Part shown: in pieces, positions 61,489 to 64,000 of the stretch | Numbering within the stretch: position 1 is the first letter of the stretch | How the letters are laid out: every line of letters begins with the position of its first letter | Assembly (NCBI GenBank): GCA_964629225.1 | Contig: CAZVQC010000006.1 | Location: 24,828 to 88,827 of the forward strand | DNA: 64,000 bases | Origin: RUG14199 sp964629225 | GTDB taxonomy: Bacteria > Bacillota > Clostridia > Oscillospirales > CAG-272 | Reading direction: 5' to 3' | Made by a program: the position numbers and the translations under genes | The notes under the pieces: generated by a model | The model's database searches: none | The model's input: only the letters and a program-made list of their open reading frames with translations | What the model was told of the DNA's origin: nothing

Positions 61489-63933
61489 ATGAGTGCAAAA
61501 TTCACAGCCAAGGCACAGCGTGCCCTGAACCGTGCGCTTACTTTCGCAAGGGAGATGGGGCATACTTACATCGGCACGGAGCATTTGCTCTTGGGGCTTT
61601 TGTCGGAGAGCGACAGCATCGCTTCCAATGTGCTTGAGGGCAGGGGGATAACCGAGGCTCCGATGAAGGAGCTTGTCAAAAAGGCGGCGGGTACGGGGGA
61701 TGCCACCAATATCCAGCCCTCGGACATGACGCCGAGAACGAAAAAGGTGATCGAGGATGCGGCACGGGAGTCGCTGAAGTCAAAGAGCGGATACATCGGT
61801 ACGGAGCACCTGCTCTCGGCCATTCTTTCCGAGCCCGGGTGCTTCGCCTACAAGATGATCGCCGCTCAGGGTATCAGTGCTTCGGTCCTGAAAAGCGATC
61901 TTTTGCCCTTTTACGGGACAGAAAATTCAAAGGGAAAAGAAAAAAGTCAGCCCTTCAAGATAGAGGGGGCTCCCATTCTTTCAAAATACGGTAAGGATCT
62001 GGTGTCATCGGCGGCAAGCGGTGAGGTCGATCCTGTGATAGGACGGAAAAGGGAGACCGAGCGACTGATGCAGATACTTACCAGGAGGACGAAGAACAAC
62101 GCCTGTCTCATCGGCGAGCCGGGAGTGGGGAAGACCGCAGTCGTGGAAGGTCTTGCCGCAAGGATAGCGGAGGGAAGGGCTCCCGAGGGGCTTCGCGATC
62201 GGGTCATCGTTACTCTTGACATTCCCTCCATGATAGCCGGGGCAAAATACAGAGGCGAATTCGAGGAGCGGCTCAAGGGCGTGATGGAGGAGGTGTCGAA
62301 AAACAAAAGGATCATTCTTTTCATCGACGAGGTCCACACTATCATAGGCGCCGGTGCTGCTGAGGGTGCGGTGGATGCGGCAAACATCATCAAGCCTGCT
62401 CTTGCAAGAGGGGAGATGCAGGTGATAGGAGCCACCACTATAGACGAGTACCGCCGCCACATAGAAAAGGATGCGGCGCTGGAAAGAAGGTTTCAGTCGG
62501 TGACGGTGGAGGAGCCGAGTCCGGAGGAGACTCTTGATATCTTAAGGGGGCTTCGGGATAGGTATGAGGCTCACCACAGGCTGAAGATAACCGACGAGGC
62601 TCTTGTGTCGGCGGTGAAGCTGTCGGTGAGGTTCATCAAGGACAGATACCTTCCAGACAAGGCGATCGATCTCATTGACGAGGCATCCTCAAAAAAGCGG
62701 ATAGAACTGTCCGCAAAGCCCGGCGAGATAACGAGGATCAAGGAAAAGATCCTCACGGCAGGTGCGGAAAAGGAAGAGGCGATACTCAGCGAGGACTATG
62801 AGACTGCGGCTGTGATACGTGACATGGAGAAGGATCTTATCTGCGAGTACCGCGAGAGGAAGGCAAAGGACGACCTTGATCGATGCAAAAGGTGGGAGCA
62901 GGTGACCTCGGAGGATATTGCGAGAATAGTTACCGAGTGGACGGACATTCCGGTGACGTCCCTCAGCGAGAATGAGGAGGACGGGCTGTTCCGTCTTGAA
63001 GAGAAGCTTCTTGAGAGGGTGATAGGGCAAGACGAGGCGGTGTCTGTCGTGTCCCGTGCGGTGAAAAGAGGAAGAGTGGGGCTGAAGGATCCTCAAAGAC
63101 CGATCGCAACGTTTTTGTTTCTCGGTCCTACCGGGGTGGGGAAGACTCATCTTACCAAGACTCTCGCCTCGGCGGTCTTCGGAGGGAAGGAGCGGCTGAT
63201 ACGCTTCGATATGTCCGAGTTCGGAGAGAAGCACAGTGTGTCAAAGCTCATCGGCTCGCCTCCGGGATACGTGGGTTACGATGACGGCGGGTCCCTGACG
63301 GAGGCGGTGAGGCGGGATCCCTACAGCATCATTCTCTTCGACGAAGCGGAAAAGGCTCATCCGGCGGTACTGAATCTTTTGCTTCAACTGATGGATGAGG
63401 GCAGACTTACCGATTCAAGGGGAAGGGAGTGCGATTTCAAAAACACCGTTGTGGTACTGACCTCCAACGTGGGGGCATCCGACGGTCGGGATAGGCGGCA
63501 CGCGGGTTTTTCTGAAAACACGGAAAAGGAACGCAAGGCGGCAAAAGAAGAGATACGTTCAAGGCTCAAGGGGACTTTTTCCCCGGAGTTTCTCAACCGT
63601 ATCGATGAGACGGTAGTATTCAGGCGTTTGGATGAGGAGGATATCGAAAAGATAAGTGAGATCTTCCTCGGTGACGTTTCAACAAGACTTCGGGAGCGGG
63701 GAATAGAGCTGTTATTCGCTCCGGATACCGGTAAAAAACTTGCGAAAGCGGCATTCGATCGGGCAAACGGCGCAAGATCCTTGAAGCGACTTGTGGTGAG
63801 AAAGATCGAGGACTCCGTCACCGACGGGATCCTCTCCGGAAAGATCAAAAAAGGCGACAGAGTCAAGTGCGCCCTTGATGCCGACTTTAACGCAAGCTAC
63901 AGTGTCGCTTCGGAAAAGGCCCTTGTGGGGTAA
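61489..63933 (+). CDS. clpC: ClpC-type AAA+ protease ATPase
   Basis: An 814-residue protein. Two N-terminal Clp repeats (about 1-150), AAA1 with GEPGVGKT (near 210) and sensor region, a UVR motif in the middle domain (SEDYETAAVIRDMEKDL), AAA2 with GPTGVGKT (near 545) and Walker B LFDEAEKAHP, and a C-terminal D2 small domain. ClpC unfolds substrates for ClpP. Length normal for the family. The usual ctsR-mcsA-mcsB partners are absent, and no CtsR operator is visible upstream. A possible -10 (TACAAT) lies before the AAAGGAGG site. Confidence 0.94.
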   Translation: MSAKFTAKAQRALNRALTFAREMGHTYIGTEHLLLGLLSESDSIASNVLEGRGITEAPMKELVKKAAGTGDATNIQPSDMTPRTKKVIEDAARESLKSKSGYIGTEHLLSAILSEPGCFAYKMIAAQGISASVLKSDLLPFYGTENSKGKEKSQPFKIEGAPILSKYGKDLVSSAASGEVDPVIGRKRETERLMQILTRRTKNNACLIGEPGVGKTAVVEGLAARIAEGRAPEGLRDRVIVTLDIPSMIAGAKYRGEFEERLKGVMEEVSKNKRIILFIDEVHTIIGAGAAEGAVDAANIIKPALARGEMQVIGATTIDEYRRHIEKDAALERRFQSVTVEEPSPEETLDILRGLRDRYEAHHRLKITDEALVSAVKLSVRFIKDRYLPDKAIDLIDEASSKKRIELSAKPGEITRIKEKILTAGAEKEEAILSEDYETAAVIRDMEKDLICEYRERKAKDDLDRCKRWEQVTSEDIARIVTEWTDIPVTSLSENEEDGLFRLEEKLLERVIGQDEAVSVVSRAVKRGRVGLKDPQRPIATFLFLGPTGVGKTHLTKTLASAVFGGKERLIRFDMSEFGEKHSVSKLIGSPPGYVGYDDGGSLTEAVRRDPYSIILFDEAEKAHPAVLNLLLQLMDEGRLTDSRGRECDFKNTVVVLTSNVGASDGRDRRHAGFSENTEKERKAAKEEIRSRLKGTFSPEFLNRIDETVVFRRLDEEDIEKISEIFLGDVSTRLRERGIELLFAPDTGKKLAKAAFDRANGARSLKRLVVRKIEDSVTDGILSGKIKKGDRVKCALDADFNASYSVASEKALVG

Positions 63934-64000
63934 TTTTTTGGAGGATTTTTTTGTGGGGGAGTCTTTTTGAAAAAAGACTCCCCCACACCCCCTCCAAAAA
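63934..64000. repeat. Dispersed palindromic repeat element, copy C (runs off window)
   Basis: A 16-bp perfect stem (63953-63968 with 63971-63986; GTGGGGGAGTC / GACTCCCCCAC core) follows clpC directly. It is followed by ACCCCCTCCAAAAA, matching the start of the spacer in copies A and B. It may serve as the clpC terminator. The rest lies outside the window. Confidence 0.75.

Overview
The window looks like a scaffold from a Gram-positive, anaerobic, spore-forming Clostridia bacterium, most likely a gut or rumen Oscillospirales/Ruminococcaceae-type organism. The evidence is type I dockerin and cohesin-like surface proteins, a SleC-type cortex-lytic locus, long-form HPF, many near-consensus sigma-A promoters (TTGACA-N17-TATAAT) with AGGAGG ribosome binding sites, and families typical of gut Clostridia (DUF4428, DUF6935, DUF5696, DUF1934). 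Two runs of exactly 100 N are scaffold gaps, both inside tandem repeats, so this is a draft assembly, probably metagenomic.

Layout. 1-8.3 kb: the 3' end of one dockerin protein, a 1871-residue dockerin protein sharing an exact 806-bp 3' segment with it, and a lipoprotein. 8.4-15.6 kb: a co-oriented cassette of SPFH/zinc-ribbon, two DUF4428, YdjG-like zinc-ribbon membrane and TPM-domain proteins, with two lipoproteins (one frameshifted), a DUF6935 protein and a small acidic protein. It resembles the Bacillus ydjGHI envelope-stress genes without pspA. 15.6-19.5 kb: two copies of a dispersed repeat around HPF, a metallophosphoesterase, a LiaF-like protein and tRNA-Gln(CTG). 19.5-23.9 kb: a 34-residue membrane peptide, an RsuA-type pseudouridine synthase, Tex and a stand-alone MsmX/UgpC sugar-ABC ATPase. 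24.2-27.4 kb: a cohesin-like wall protein and a 102-bp minisatellite. 27.4-33.2 kb: xpt, a SleB-like hydrolase, then DUF1934-holA-RNase M5-like-ygiQ. 34.3-41.8 kb: mnmM-vanY (minus), a HisJ-like PHP phosphatase, alaS and a polysaccharide deacetylase lipoprotein.

42-59.2 kb is a carbohydrate-use region: ROK glucokinase (minus), a seven-gene transport operon (giant binding protein, two permease pairs, beta-propeller/YIP1 protein, DUF5696 protein; no ATPase) and a GH31 alpha-glucosidase (minus). MsmX at 22.8 kb is the obvious ATPase candidate, and a GTAAGCGYT motif occurs near both msmX and the operon. Inferred chain: glucan binding and import, hydrolysis by GH31, phosphorylation by glucokinase. 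59.3-63.9 kb: a SleC-type locus split over three genes, then clpC. The last bases start a third copy of the dispersed repeat.

The observations most worth following are the unusual transport operon, the PspA-less SPFH/TPM cassette, cohesin and dockerin proteins in one window, the dispersed palindromic repeat family, and several recent duplications (806 bp, about 449 bp, 102-bp units).
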